The translations under genes and the position numbers were made by a program. Positions 41,458 to 53,900 of a DNA stretch of 64,000 bases are shown here, in pieces. The first letter of the stretch is position 1, and the number at the start of each line of letters is the position of its first letter. The notes under the pieces were generated by a model. It did not search any database, was not told the origin of the DNA, and saw nothing but the letters and a program-made list of their open reading frames with translations. This DNA is from Undaria pinnatifida (lineage: Eukaryota; Sar; Phaeophyceae; Laminariales; Alariaceae): positions 11,137,522 through 11,201,521 of the forward strand of contig JABAKD010000004.1 of the NCBI GenBank assembly GCA_012845835.1. The letters run 5' to 3'.

Positions 41458-41459
41458 TC

Positions 41460-41760
41460 GCGCGAGTGACTCTGTACCCTCTCGCTGACAAAAACACGAT
41501 CGGCGATTTGTTTGGCGCAGCGTGGCCAACCACCCCATTTCGGATTCCTAGCTATCGCGATGTTGAAACAGAGCATGAAAGCCCATGGCCCCAAGGAACA
41601 GGGGGGTCACTCGCACGAGAGAGACCCCAAGCCACTGCAAAGAAAAGGCCCCGAAAAATCAACATAACTCGCCTACCGTAGCTTTGGTCGCCCGGGGTCA
41701 CTCGCAAGGTCACTCTTGCGAGTGACCCCCCCCCATTCCCTTGCGGTCTTAGGTTTTCGT
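41460..41760. repeat. R6 repeat with GGGTCACTCGCGCGAGTGACCC palindromes (copy 1)
   Basis: Contains several GTCACTCGC / GCGAGTGAC blocks. A shared stretch AAGGAACAGGGGGGTCACTCGC recurs at 55.15 kb. It is followed directly by R5 copies, as at 55-56.6 kb. Confidence 0.7.
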
Positions 41761-41844
41761 CTTTGTTGTTCCAACACAACACCGCAGTGAGTGGCTAGCT
41801 GTGCGCTGCGCCAAACACATCGTGTAAGGAGTTTTTTCGGTGAG

Positions 41845-42096
41845 ACGCGTGCTACGATAGAGGGTGCACCTCGTTCTTCGTTTTTTTTTTAGGTTTCCTC
41901 GGTTTTGGGAGCTTAATAAGACCTCAGCCAAAAACTGATTTGGGGGAAAAACGAAAAACTGCCACCGGATGAAAGACAGATCCCACGGTCTAGGTACACG
42001 ACGAAAATCAGGCAAAAAAAATGGTCTAATTAGCGACGATCTTGGGATAAGAACCCCCGTCGCGATGGTTCAGAAACCATTGCAGACGAAAATTGA
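41845..42096. mobile_element. MITE R5, copy c, right end truncated against copy d
   Basis: The left end is ACGCGTGCTACGATAGAGGG. The interior has AACTGATTTGG and CATCGG-type family blocks. The copy stops after CAGAAACCATTGCAGACGAA, where copy d begins. Confidence 0.75.
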
Positions 42097-42098
42097 CG

Positions 42099-42352
42099 CA
42101 CGCTTGCTACGATAGACCTGCACCACGTTTTTTTTCGTAGATTCCACAATTTGGGAGCTTAAGACCTCTCCTGAAAACTGATTTGGAGAAAAAAAAAACT
42201 GCCACCGGATGAAAAATCGCAAATCCTGGGTACACAACGAAAACAACGCCACAAAAAAAAATGTCGAATTTCCGACGTTTTGGGGTTAAGGAACGCCGTC
42301 GTTCAGAAACCATTTCAGAGGAAAAGTGCCTCCTCAATCGTAGCACGCGTCA
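42099..42352. mobile_element. MITE R5, copy d
   Basis: ACGCTTGCTACGATAGACC on the left, TCCTCAATCGTAGCACGCGT on the right, about 254 bases, with the same interior as copies a and c. Confidence 0.85.
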
Positions 42353-42514
42353 AGTGCTACCTCTATATTCAGCACGCGTCGTGAGGTACAGAAGGGTCAC
42401 TCGAGCAAGTGGTCCAACCCGGAGGAAGTGGAAACCAGGGGTACTCCCCTAACCTCCGCCCTACCACAGCTTGCTTGGTTTATTAATCTATTAATAATTA
42501 ATAGACTCCAGGGA

Positions 42515-42775
42515 GGGGTATTTTGCGTTTTGGAGGCGTTCTGCGGTAGCCCCCCCAACGTTTGTTGAACGAAATCGCTGGTTTTGAACCCAGCTCCCGG
42601 CCGTATCTTCTGAAATACGATGCCCCTTGCCGCCCCGACGTCATCGTTCGGTAGTCTTTTGAAAAACAGAAAAAATATGTGAACACACATTTTGTTCATA
42701 GCATCCTTCCTCGTGTCAAGCAGGCATTAAACGTCGGTTGGTTGAAGAAAATCGCTGGTTTTGGGGGGGGCTATC
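42515..42775. repeat. R7 repeat, copy 1
   Basis: Shares GAACGAAATCGC(T/C)GGTTTTGA and CCCGACGTCAT(C/T)GTTCG(G/A)TAGTC with 58,740-58,965 over about 230 bases. Confidence 0.85.
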
Positions 42776-43387
42776 GTAGAGTAAGTCTTTGCACCAACCA
42801 TGTAATGTGCTGGTGCACACATCAGGTCAACATTAAGCGTTATAGCAGCACAGGTTTTTCTTTCCGAGGGTTCAAAGTGTTTTCAACGGAAGAATAACAG
42901 TAGCAGCAACTATTTTAATAGACTATATCTCTGCACCTGGTTGTTTCGAGTACGACTGCTGACTCTGTATGCGCTGAAGAATCCGCACTGAACACCCGCC
43001 ATACATATACGTCTATATTGGTATTAGTGTGCAGCACACTATCAGGTGTACGTTAGAGCTACATCATATCCACTGAGCCTACAACCATCCCTGACGGCTT
43101 GGTCAATGGTTGTGGTGTCTATCGAGCACAAAACTGTATATCATACGACGTGTAGATGGAGGCTCTCTGTACCGGCATTTAATATGTACATTATTTGCTC
43201 ATAGATAGGACCAGGTTACATCAATGGTAATGGATACAGGGGGGTATACTAGACCCCAGTGACCACGGCTGGCTTTACACTGTGCATATAGACCGGGAAG
43301 CCGGAGAGTTATCAACAAAGTTTGACAACGCAACAACAAAGATTACACCAGGTAATTCATATATATACTATCATAATTATTATAAAA

Positions 43388-44470
43388 AATGAAAATACAC
43401 TCCAGCTGTGAGATCGAAGATTTCGTCGAAACTCATCTTTGCAAGCTGTGTGTGATACTCCGATCGCGCGTATTACGAGTTGTGTGTCCTCATTAAGGAT
43501 ATAGGTCGGCGACTCCCCTTACAACTACAGTAGGTATCAGGGTCAACAGGGTGATGTTGGTCAGTCTGTGCGCGGAAACACTATAAAACCCGTTTTTTTG
43601 AGGGGGACAAAATCTGACAGCTGTGAAAGGAAATGCATCTGTTTATCAAGTGAATCCTGTAAGTCGAATAACCGGTGAGGGGGGTGGGGCGGAGTTTTGA
43701 AGGACGTGGGGGCCTGGTTTTGATCAAAAGCGAGCGGGTTTGGAGGGGGGGGGGGGGGGGGGGGGAAGGGGGCAATTTGTGAATGTAAGCTATAAATCTT
43801 TTCGAGGGGATAAATCTGACGGTTTTGGCATCAGCATATTATTGGGGGCGGGGGGGGGGGTTGGGGCGGGGGGGGGGGGGGGGGGGGGGCGGGGGGGGCA
43901 GCTCAATATGTGCCTGGAAACTATACATTATTTTGAGGGGATAAATGTGACGGTTTTGGAAACAATACATCAGTTTATCATGTATATCCTGGGGTAAGTC
44001 GTACAATCAGTGAGTGAAGAGAGGGTGGAGTGTTCGAGGGGGTGGGGTTGGGATGGGTTGGGGGGGAGGTGGGGGGTGTGGCGGCGGGGGGGGGGGGGCG
44101 GGGGGGGAGGAAGGGCTTTAGGTGAGGGGTTTGTAATACGTGTGGTGCTAGGTCTAGGCGATGGTGCGTGTGATGGGGAAGAAGGGGGCGTTCGAGGCGG
44201 GGGGCGGGGGGGGAACACAGCGGCATGGATGGCTCTCGAAAGATAATGAGGTGATATCCTGTGCGTGAAGTGTTTATTAATGTGGCGGATTTCGATATTT
44301 GGTGGGGCGTTTGAGTAAGGGAGAGCAAGAGGGGGGGGGGGGGGGGGGGGGGATTTTCAGGAGGTTCAGGTCACAAATAATATTCAAGTACACTTCGGCT
44401 GTGGGATCAAAGATAAGTAGCAGCTTGTTTTACGCGTGGTGCTAGGTCTAGGCGATCGTGCAGGTGGTCG
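43388..44470 (+). repeat. R2 repeat, copy 2, with G-rich tandem extensions
   Basis: R2 core at 43,388-43,690, then units containing CTATAAATC or CTATACATT, GAGGGGATAAAT(C/G)TGACGGTTTTGG and long G runs (up to about 28). A degenerate inverted R2 end lies near 44,385-44,415. Confidence 0.75.
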
Positions 44471-45169
44471 GAAAACATGGTTTAAACAACACTCTACCAG
44501 CAATGAATGGCCACAGATAGCTTCGCTCTCCATCTGACACAATAAAGCCATATGTTTCAGCCCGGCCCTATTGAGGACTCTTGCGCACACCACCCCCCTT
44601 CCCCTTTCGAAGATTCCCATCCTCTCTCCTCTCATCCTCCTCTCATCCATCTTTTCCCCGCGCTAGGTTCCCTTTTTTTTTTCTTCGAATCTCCTTATAT
44701 AGTCTATCCCTCCTTTTTCACGTCACCTCCCTACCCTTTACCGCATGCATGGAACAAGTTTTCCCCCTATCTAACAGATACCTACCACAGTTAGTTACTA
44801 TATACTCGAACTTGAAAGAAAATAACGCGGACGCAAAAAAAAGGCTTCATAGTATGGCTGGGGCGGTGTTCCTGCCAAAATAATACCCTGCAGACCTTGC
44901 TATATATACCATGGTTAAATCAGAGTCCACGATCAGACACAAAAGACTGTAAATCTCTCTATGTTTACTTGGTGTGATTATACGTTTGGTTGTCCTCTGC
45001 AGCATGTTCCCCCTTTCTATCTGGTGCCTGTATTCGTGGTTGGCTTTCCCGACGACAGCCGCCCTCCGTTTTCAAAGCCGTTTTCAAAGCCGCACTTCAA
45101 ACACTCGTGAGGGGGGTTCGTGTGCCGCCTGCTGCTGTCGATCCCATCTGGTGTATGGTGTAGTATGAT

Positions 45170-45505
45170 GTACCTGGTATGGTGTATGATGTATGGTGTA
45201 CGATTTATGGTGCATGATGCATGATGTACGATATATGATGTGTATGATGTATGATGCATGATGTATGATGTATGATGTATGATGCATGCTGTATGGTGTA
45301 TGATAAATGATGCATGCTGTATGATGTATGGTGTATGAGGTATGCTGTGCGATATATGCTGTATGATGCATGCTGTGTTGTGCATAATGTATGGTGTATG
45401 ATGTATGATGCATGATGTATGATGTATGATGTATGATGCATGATGTACGATGTATGATGCTTGGTGTATGCTTATGATGCATGACGTATGTATGTATGCT
45501 GTCTG
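45170..45505. repeat. TGTATGATG-type minisatellite
   Basis: Degenerate short units (TGTATGA, TGCATGA, TGTACGA) over about 330 bases, ending next to the R2 foldback. Confidence 0.9.
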
Positions 45506-45517
45506 CCGCAAGATATT

Positions 45518-47275
45518 ATAAACATGAAAATACACTCCAGCTGTGAGATCGAGGATTTTGTCGAAACTCATCTTTGCAAGCTGTGTGTGATACTCCGATC
45601 GCGCGTATTACGGGTTATGTGTCCTCATCAAGGATATAGGTCGGCGACTCCCCTTACAACTACAGTAGGTATCAGGGTCAACAGGGTGATGTTGGTCAGT
45701 CTGTGCGCGGAAACACTATAAAACCCGTTTTTTTGAGGGGGACAAAATCTGACAGCTGTGAAAGGAAATGCATCTGTTTATCAAGTGAATCCTGTAAGTC
45801 GAATAACCGGTGAGGGGAGGGCGGAGTTTTCAAGGACGTGGGGGCTTGCGTTTGATCAAGAGTGGAGGGGGGGGGGGGGGGTTAGCTCAATCTGTGCGTT
45901 GAAACTATAAATCCTATCCATAAGTCGTACAACCAGTGAGTAGAGGGCGGAGCGTTGAGGGGGTGGGGGGCGTGGGTGGGGGGGGGACGGGGGGGGGACG
46001 GGGGGGGGGATATATGATGTGTATGATGCATTATACCGGGTCGATGATATAAAGGGATGTCTTCTTGCTCCAACCGTCAGATTTGTCCCCTTTAAGGATT
46101 TATAGTTTCCGCGCACATATTGAAGTGTCCCGCCCGCCCTCCCACCCCCCGATCCCTCTTGTCATTGTTCAAAAGCCCCACCTAAAATCAAAATCTGCTA
46201 GAGTAGTACACACTACCAGCCGGATGATATCACCTCATTTTCTTTCTGGCCATCTAACATCAAACGTTCTGGAATAAATACCAGGCAGGTGATATAAAGA
46301 GATGTCTTCTTGCTGTAACCGTCAGCTTTATCCCCTTTAAGGATTTATAGTTTCCGCGCACACATTGAAGTGTCCCGCCCGCCCCGCCCCCCCCCCCCGA
46401 TCCCCCTTGTTCAAACGTCCCACCTAAAATCAAAATCTGCTAGAGTAGTAAACACTACCAGCCTGCTGATATCACCTCATTGTCTTTCTAGCCATCCATG
46501 CCGTAGCTCCAACTCATTTCCGCCCCCCCCCCCCCCCCCCCCCCTCCCTCCCCCCTTTTTTTGCCCCGCCCTTTTGTTTAAACGCCCCACCTACAATCGA
46601 AATCCGCCAGAGTAATAAACACTTCTACGCAATTGATATCAGGCCATTATCTTTCTAGCCATCCATTACGTAGCTTCCATTCATCCCCCCCCCCCCCCCC
46701 CCCAACGCCCCTTCCTTCCCCACCACCCGCACGATTGCCTAGACCTAGCACCACGCGTATGGCAAACCCCTACATCTATGCGACCTGATGTTTGAAAAAA
46801 AAACGCTTTCGCATCCCCCCCCCCCCACCCCCTCGAATGCTCCGCCCTCTCCTCACTGGTTGTATGACTTACAGGATAGGATTTATAGTTTCCACGCACA
46901 GACTGAGCTACCCCCCCCCCCTCTCCCCCGCTCCCTCTTGATCAAACCCAGGCCCCCACGTCCTTAAAAACTCCGCCCTCCCCTCACCGGTTATTCGACT
47001 TACAGGATTCACTTGATAAACTCATGCATTTCCTTCCACAGCTGTCAGATTTTGTCCCCCTCAGAAACGAGTTTTATAGTTTCCGCGCACAGACTGACTA
47101 ACATCACCCTGTTGACCCTGACAGCTACACTGTAGTTGCAAGGGGAGTCGTCGACCTATATCCTTAATGAGGACACATAACCCGTAATACGCCCGATCGG
47201 AGTATCACACACAAGCTTGCGAAGATGAGTTTCGACAAAATCTTCGATCTCATACAGCTGGAGTGTGTTATATTT
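45518..47275. mobile_element. Foldback element with R2-type inverted arms of about 450 bases
   Basis: R2 at 45,522-45,970 faces an inverted copy at 46,820-47,270. The pairing extends past the core through CTATAAATCCTATCC and the CCAGTGAG(T/G)AGAGGGCGGAGC block. The centre holds about three tandem units (near 46,083, 46,318 and 46,560) with TTTATAGTTTCCGCGCACA and AAAATCTGCTAGAGTAGTA. No ORF of note. Confidence 0.85.
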
Positions 47276-47912
47276 TTATAATAATGTATGATGTATTAAC
47301 TAGTCTATGGCTCTGGGTATAGTTCATCAGTTGAGCAGCCCCTTCCGTCGCACAACAAATGGCAGAAAAAAGTTCTACCGGTACACTCCTATCGTGTACC
47401 GCACGTCTGAGGATCCCAAGAGACGAGAGGGGATGGCTCGTCCTACCATAGGGGTACAGCAATTTTTCAGTAAGAATATTTGATTGAGGGTAGGGGTGCA
47501 GCTCGGAAGTTCCTGAGCTCCGAAAATGAGGAGCTCTAAGGCCCCATCCGAAACATGACTTCGAAGGCATTCTTTCGCGCAATCGACCAGCAACACATCT
47601 TCTATGCGCTACCGTAGCCCTCAAGCAAGTATACGGTGCCGAAAGATTATTATATCAACCCATAATTCCACACTTGAGGAGCTCAACCTGTCAACCAGTC
47701 AGAACGTCAGAATCGTTTTTTCCCGAAGAGCGCAACCCATACCAGATATGGAATGAATCTGAAGTGACTGGGCAACTCAACTGAGAAAGTGGCAACTGCA
47801 CCCAACAGCATTTTGTCTATGTTTAACAAATTTCCCTATTATACCTAGGCCATGGAATTAATCGCCGGATTTCATCTTCGTGTTTTACCAAGGCTGTATG
47901 ATAGTAGAAGTG
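47276..47912. other. Region between foldback element and LTR retrotransposon
   Basis: No gene. A block with ATGACTTCGAAGGCATTC (47,555) is related to inverted or diverged sequences near 40,060 and 60,560, which suggests another dispersed repeat. Confidence 0.4.
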
Positions 47913-47986
47913 TGTCGAGGATAGGGATTGTAGACTACCACCTATCGAGACAATGTTCATTCAGTAGCATTGATTGGTTCATTGCT

Positions 47987-49104
47987 ACCCCATGGTCTTA
48001 CCTGGCCCGATAGTTAAATTATTTTCGCGCGAAGCGCCAATTTTTTTTTGTGGCCGAATTTTTTGGTCAACGGCACGTGTAAAAGATCACAACTACAGGC
48101 AGTAAATGTTGCATAACTTTTGATCAAATGGGAGTACGTCGGCAAACAGGGTATCGGATTGAAGCGCTTGATGTCGTCTACCCCATGGGATGCCACGTAG
48201 AACGATCGACGTGGAATACAGTGGCCAAGAGGAGGGCCAAGACCGAACGAAAATAAAATCTGTGTCAATGTATCTGTTCTTTCAAGAATACAAAAGTAGA
48301 GCCCCGAGTACAACCGAGATTACGCCACTACATGCTCCCTCAAGCTACATCCGTAAACGCATGCCTGCACAACGCGCCTACCCTGTGGGCACGATAATGA
48401 GCTGCCCGAGACAACCATGCCCTCGAGGTACGTGATCTCGCTAACAAACGCGAACCCTTTCATTGGCGTAGATTTATGGTCCACCTACTTCGAGCTGCAC
48501 CCCCCCGGGTAAGCATCATCCCCGACGCAGTGACACTCGCTACCGACCATCCGGATGGGCCTCGTGACAATCGGGTTGACTTTGACGCGGCGTCGACTCT
48601 CTGGCACGGTGCAAATGGGACCTGCAGATGACAAGAACTGGTTGTGGTGACGTTTGAAGGCTCCGACTCGCATCTTGTGCCCGCACGTACGGCAGTGCTG
48701 GTTCCGCCGCTTAGCACCCGCCGCCGAAGAAGCGCCTGACACAGCGCTAACATCAGCACCAGCAGCTCTCCGGCAGATTGCGATGAACTGCTGGCTCCTC
48801 CCACCTCCGCCATCTGCGCAGGAAACGAAAAGCCATCTGGCGGTGACGGCAGCCAGGGCTCTGCCGGCGCGACTGCAGCGCCTTGCACATCCATGGGCGC
48901 ACGAACACAGAGTACTAGTCTACAGCAGCACTACTACTTGTACTACCAGAGTTGCGCCGCGCACAACCCCCGTGTCGCTCGCTGATTGGCCTGTACTATG
49001 GTGTACTATGGAGAGGGACTGTGTAGAAAAAAAATAAAAGGCCTAAATGGAGCATTCTGATTGGCCTGTACTATGGGTAGGCAGGTAAGACCATGGGGGT
49101 CGAG
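47987..49104. mobile_element. TIR element inserted in the 5' LTR
   Basis: Bounded by CCCCATGGTCTTACCTG and its inverted copy CAGGTAAGACCATGGGGG. Flanks TTCATTGCT and CTCATTGCG share TCATTGC, consistent with a target-site duplication of about 7-9 bases. The 3' LTR has the uninterrupted sequence at this point, so the empty site is visible. CTGATTGGCCTGTACTATGG occurs twice near the right end. Confidence 0.88.
48485..48742 (-). pseudogene. Cys/His-rich fragment within the TIR element
   Basis: The minus frame contains QHCRTCGHKMRVGAFKRHH followed by further Cys (GPIC, ECHC), resembling a zinc-binding domain. It is probably a remnant of an element-encoded protein. No catalytic domain is visible. 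Confidence 0.4.
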
Positions 49105-50435
49105 CTCATTGCGCTGTACTCGTAGTCGTAGCAGAACAATTAATAGAAAGTAATATATACTCCGGAGTATATATATGAGCGTGTTACAGCTGAACAGGAA
49201 CTTTCTTGGAGGAAATGTTCTGGAAAAGCGGCGGGATTACCACCTGTTCGAGTACTGCTTACTGTATGGTTCGAGAAAATCGTATCGTACTATATAGTCG
49301 AGTTATCGAGGTCAGAGTCTTCTGGAAGGAGTGGTGCTCTGGACGCTGAGACGGATGATGCGGGTGACCCCACCCCATTCACTCCTCCCTCTTATTACAT
49401 CCTTCTATTTTTCCTCGTCAGTTTTCAGTGTCCCCGGAACTATCGACACAGCGGTCCATTGTTCACAAGTGTTATTGTCTTGACCGAAAGCGCACGTTAA
49501 AACATCAATACCTTTCTGTCTCGTGCATTTTGCACGCTCTTTCGGTTAGCTTAATTGCTGCCAGCGCCAGCCTCTGCGACCACGCCAGGTCGTATCGTCA
49601 CATGTGCTAATAGATTATGAGCGTCGTCTACAGCGCGTCGCGCACTGCAGGAGTCTTCGAGGAGATGTCTTCGAGGGAATCTGCAATCTGGAGCAGCAAC
49701 GGGACTGTTAACTAACACGGGACTGTCAACTTTGGAAGTTTGAAAAAATGAGTCGAGAAAAGATTTTCGACAACGGCTTGGATAAGCTTGATAATCTAGA
49801 TTCAAGATACTTTGCACTGGTGTCCGAGTTCGTCTCGGTCGTGTATTGCTGTCAGGAAGGACCGCATCGTATCTACGAGCCTATATCGCTATTGGGGCAT
49901 CGTACTTTGCGTTTGCGTTTCTTGCACGGGTTGAGTAGTGCGGCGCAATTACCGTCCTTCTTGAGGCGTCGCAAATTGCTCTACGTCCGCTTGAGCCTGC
50001 ACCAGCTGCAGCACCGACGGCATAGTTAGTGCGCGTCATTGGAACACGGGTCGAGGACAGACTCGAGGCGTTCAGTTAGCCTGCGCAAGCTGCAGCATAG
50101 ACGGCACAGGTAGTGCACGTCAGAGGATCACGCTGCACCAGCAGCTGTAGAATATATGGCACAGGTAGTAGTGCACGTTAGTACCCGAGGGCACAAGCCG
50201 AGCTTTGCAAAACTCGGGGTGTGTTGTTTAAGAAGCCTGCGCAATGATTGCAGCACGGTATTTACAAGACCTTCACATTCACTGCTGAGCGGGAGGACCC
50301 ATTATAATGGACGGCACAACTAACGACCTTCACGTTGTCTTGAAACAAATATCGATATTCGACGGCATTAAGCCGGACGACTGTGTTGGATGAAGTTCCA
50401 AGCTTCGTGCCAGTCTTAGCATCTACAGCAGAACC

Positions 50436-51305
50436 ATGTTTAACATCCTGCAGGGGCAAGAGCGACCGTCGGAGACCGACGACAGCCAGGCCACTGCCCG
50501 TGCGGCGTGGGATGCCTCCTTCCAGGGTCTATTCAGCATACTGTTCTTTTCGACGGGTGGCTCAGCCTTCTTCGTCGTACGCAGATTCGAGGGCACCACA
50601 CTCGAGGATGGAGCAGGACTTGGACAACAGGCGTGGGCAGCGCTACGTGAGAGGTTCAAAGGGAGTTCGCGCGGAGCACTTCGCGCGGAGCATTCGAAAA
50701 TGAGCAACACGCGAATACGTTCAGATCAAGATCCTGACGAGTGCCTTTACATCATGGATAGATGTGACGATCGCCTTAACGCATGCAACTCACCAGAGGG
50801 TCCAACAGATTGCCAATGTGACGATATTTTACTGCAAACTCTACCGCCCGAATATAAGGCAATTCGACAAGCCCGCCTGGAGAGAGGTGACTTCGGACTT
50901 TCTGATATCCGGCGTGTTATGGCGGCCATTTACGCAGATAACCTGGCCCGTCCACGTTCTGATTCATTCAGGGGTATCGCGGGACGTGGTACCGCCATGC
51001 AGGCAACGGCCCGCGATCGCAATGGCATCAAGTGCCACTTTTGTGGTCGTGTCGGTCACTTCCAAATTAACTGCCTCCTACGCGTCAAGCAGCAACTGGA
51101 GAATGATGGACAGCAGCCGCAGCAGCGTGAAGAAGAACAGAAACACTCACGCAGACAGCACCAACGAAACCGTGGAGGCGGGCGAGGTCCCATGTGGTGC
51201 TCGTACCATAAAGCAACCTCCCATGGCGACGCCGACTGCCGCGCCAGGAGCGCAAACGGGCTGGCGGAAACGCTCACATTGTTGCAACCGGGCCTTTGCG
51301 GATAG
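50436..51305 (+). CDS. gag: Copia gag-like protein (partial)
   Basis: A frame of 289 codons. A CCHC zinc knuckle, CHFCGRVGHFQINC, begins near residue 200, as in Copia nucleocapsids. A second Cys/His cluster (WCSYHKATSHGDADC) follows a Gln/Arg-rich stretch. The N-terminal part looks frameshifted relative to the usual Gag fold. It lies just after the 5' LTR. Confidence 0.75.
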   Translation: MFNILQGQERPSETDDSQATARAAWDASFQGLFSILFFSTGGSAFFVVRRFEGTTLEDGAGLGQQAWAALRERFKGSSRGALRAEHSKMSNTRIRSDQDPDECLYIMDRCDDRLNACNSPEGPTDCQCDDILLQTLPPEYKAIRQARLERGDFGLSDIRRVMAAIYADNLARPRSDSFRGIAGRGTAMQATARDRNGIKCHFCGRVGHFQINCLLRVKQQLENDGQQPQQREEEQKHSRRQHQRNRGGGRGPMWCSYHKATSHGDADCRARSANGLAETLTLLQPGLCG

Positions 51306-51540
51306 AGGGAATCTGCAGCGCTTACGATCTTCCAGCAGAGGAAGATCAGCCGAAACGTCCCTACATCTCCTTCACAGCGACGGAGGTGCATCCCACGGTG
51401 GCAATTGCATCGGAGCAAAGCCACAATGAAGAAATCTGGCTATTCAGCTCACTGTCAGCATCGCGTCCTTGGCTAGTTGAGGAACGCGCCAAGCCCACCA
51501 TATCTCTTTTGGAGTTCAGGAAAAGCAGAACTCCTCCTAC

Positions 51541-51930
51541 ATGAACGGAGGAACGGACGATGAGAGTGGATCGTCCTACGGTATGGCCCCGGTGGCGCTA
51601 GAACAGGCCAAGATCGAGCACAAACCGCACGAGAGGGGTAATGTTGTTACCGTTCTAGTCGACAACGGAACCTCAGGCCACTGCTTCGACGATACCATCA
51701 TCCCCGATCTCAAACGTCGCTTACAAGATTACAACGCCCTCAGTACGCCTCGCACGATTCTTATGGCTGGAGGAGCTCTGCTGGACGGCACAGGGGAGGG
51801 TGTCTTACAAGGCCTCATCACGGACGACTACGGAGAGCAATACCTTACACGGATCGCAATCCTAATTGAGCTCTGTATTGGGCGCAATATGCCTTCTGAA
51901 AAAACAGCAGCGAGAAAGGATATCGTTTAG
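51541..51930 (+). pseudogene. Copia aspartic protease remnant
   Basis: Contains VLVDNGTSGHCFDD where Copia proteases have a D-S/T-G active site. The Ser/Thr is Asn here, so activity is doubtful. A TAG stop separates it from integrase. Confidence 0.65.
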
Positions 51931-52730
51931 ATTTCGATGTCAACGAACCCAGGCTGGGGGCGGGGGACATTACCTTGCCACTTCGCGGAGAGAACGACGA
52001 GCTCTACTCCTTCAAGCTATACCTCGGTGCGGATGGATACGGAGGAAAGGAGCCGGCGATGAGTTCGGTGATCAAAGCTCAGGTGTGGCATCGGCGGCTG
52101 GGTCACCTTAACAAGCGCAACCTGGACATCATGAACAGCAAGAACGGCCATGGGGCTGCATTTGTCGGTTCTATTGCGGCAGTGACGTCTGCGCGGTGGG
52201 GACAAGCCATCAGCTGGCTCACCCCAAGAAAACCAACCACGCCGCCATGAATGCGCCATTTCTACCGTGTGCGGAGATCTCATCGACCCCTTCAAACCGA
52301 CGGCTAATGGTGGATATAAGCTTGTCTGTAAGATCACCGACCAGCTCACCAAGTGGACCGCAGTCTACCTTCTCAGCAGCAAAGATCAAGCCCTTGCCCC
52401 GCTTCAGCTGTTCGTCACTTCAGCCGTGATACCTCTTGGTAAACGCATATCATCAGATGGCGTGCCGACAAGGGAGGCGAGTTTACGGGCGACGAGTTCA
52501 AGGATTACTGCCTAGGAACAGGCAACCCTCAGGAATTCCCTGTCACCAACACACCACAGCAGATCGGTGTACCCGAACGCGTCGGGCGGACGTTATGAAG
52601 AATGGTCCGCTGCATGCTCATTGACAGTGGGCTCCCTCTTTTTCTGTGAGGAGAGCTCATGATGACGGCCTCCTATTTGCGCAATCGCATCCCGCATTTG
52701 GCGCTCAAGATGGAAACACCGTATAAGATG
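51931..52730 (+). pseudogene. Copia integrase remnant
   Basis: The pre-integrase motif VWHRRLGHLNKRNLD is at about 52,084. The core follows in other frames: DLIDPFKPTANGGYKLV, then TDQLTKWTAVYLL, then ADKGGEFTGDEFKDYC, then MTASYLRNRIPH. At least two frameshifts and two stops break it. Confidence 0.8.
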
Positions 52731-53429
52731 CTTTGCCCCAAAATATGCCGACCTTTCGCACCTCGGAATCATCGGCGCGAGGGCGTTCGTCCATATCAAG
52801 GGCGCCAACAAGCTCGGTCACACTTCGTGGGAACGAATGGTGTGCGGCTTCAGCCAGGAAGAGAGCAACTTATTCCGTGTCCCCGAAGACGCGTCGAGTC
52901 GTCGAAAGCAGGAACGTCGTCTTCATCGAAACACCACCGTGCTTGTTTCCTCCTTCCAGGCGGCTTTCACCGACACAGGGTCTGGATGCTCTAAACGTTT
53001 GAGGTCTACGACAACAGCCTGGTCTGCGCCAAAAACGACGCCTGCACCCGTGCTGGCACCGGCGGCACCGCAAACAACCGCCATAGGCACCGGCGGCTAC
53101 GCCATGGTTCCCTGTATTACCGGCGCCGTTACTCGCAGTCAAAATTTTTCGTCTGCAGCTACAGGCTATCGGGCATATTGGAAGAACAGCACAGCTTTGG
53201 CAGGTCTCTTCCAGAAGGACACGGTTCAACAAGTACACAAGCTGGGATCTTCAAAACTAGGATCTCACGCCAATTTGGACGTTGCGCACCAACTCGACGG
53301 CATGTCCAGCACAGGAAACGCCTACGCCACCACCAATACGCAAGAAATCTTTTCGATGGGGGAGAAAAAGGAGAAAAAACCCCAACACCTTTAAGGAGGC
53401 TATGAACCTTCCACAACCGGCGTGTTGAA

Positions 53430-53900
53430 AAGCTGCATCTGACAGGGAGGTCGCAAGCTTGGAGAAGCACGGCGTCTACGAGCTGATATCAATCACCTCA
53501 GTTCCGACCGGACAGAGGGTGATCAGCACGCGGTGGGTAAACAAAATCAAGGTAGATGGCACGTACATAAGCCGTCTAGTCGTACAAGCATGATCTCAGG
53601 TCCCTGGAATCGACGCATCGACTGCGGCGGCACCTTCGTTCCCGTATACAGACTTCAGAGCATCCTTATGACGCTGGCGATCGCGGCGGAACTGGACTAC
53701 GAGTTTTGTTTTGCTAGACGTCCAGACGGCATTTCTGAGCGCCGACGTGGAGGAAGACGTTTTGGCCAAGATGGCCCCCGGCTACGAAATAGCCATTCCG
53801 GAGTGCCTCTCGTCATGAAGCTCAAGAAGAGTTTGTACGGTCTCCGACAGAGCCCGAGGAATTGGTTTGGCATTCAAGAACGGGGGAGAGGGGTGACGTA
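53430..53900 (+). pseudogene. Copia reverse transcriptase, N-terminal part only
   Basis: Fragments TRWVNKIKVDG, LDVQTAFLSADVEED, KMAPGYEI and KLKKSLYGLRQSPRNWF follow the order of Copia RT, with stops and frameshifts between them. The YVDD box, thumb and RNase H that should follow are missing. Unrelated sequence runs from about 53,880 to the 3' LTR. Confidence 0.85.

Noticed and set aside
40749..41681. Open frame of 310 codons on the + strand
   Set aside because: It is the translation of an eight-base minisatellite; three units make eight codons, so the frame stays open by arithmetic.
40850..45505. CRISPR-like arrays
   Set aside because: The tandem units lack unique spacers and the genome is eukaryotic.
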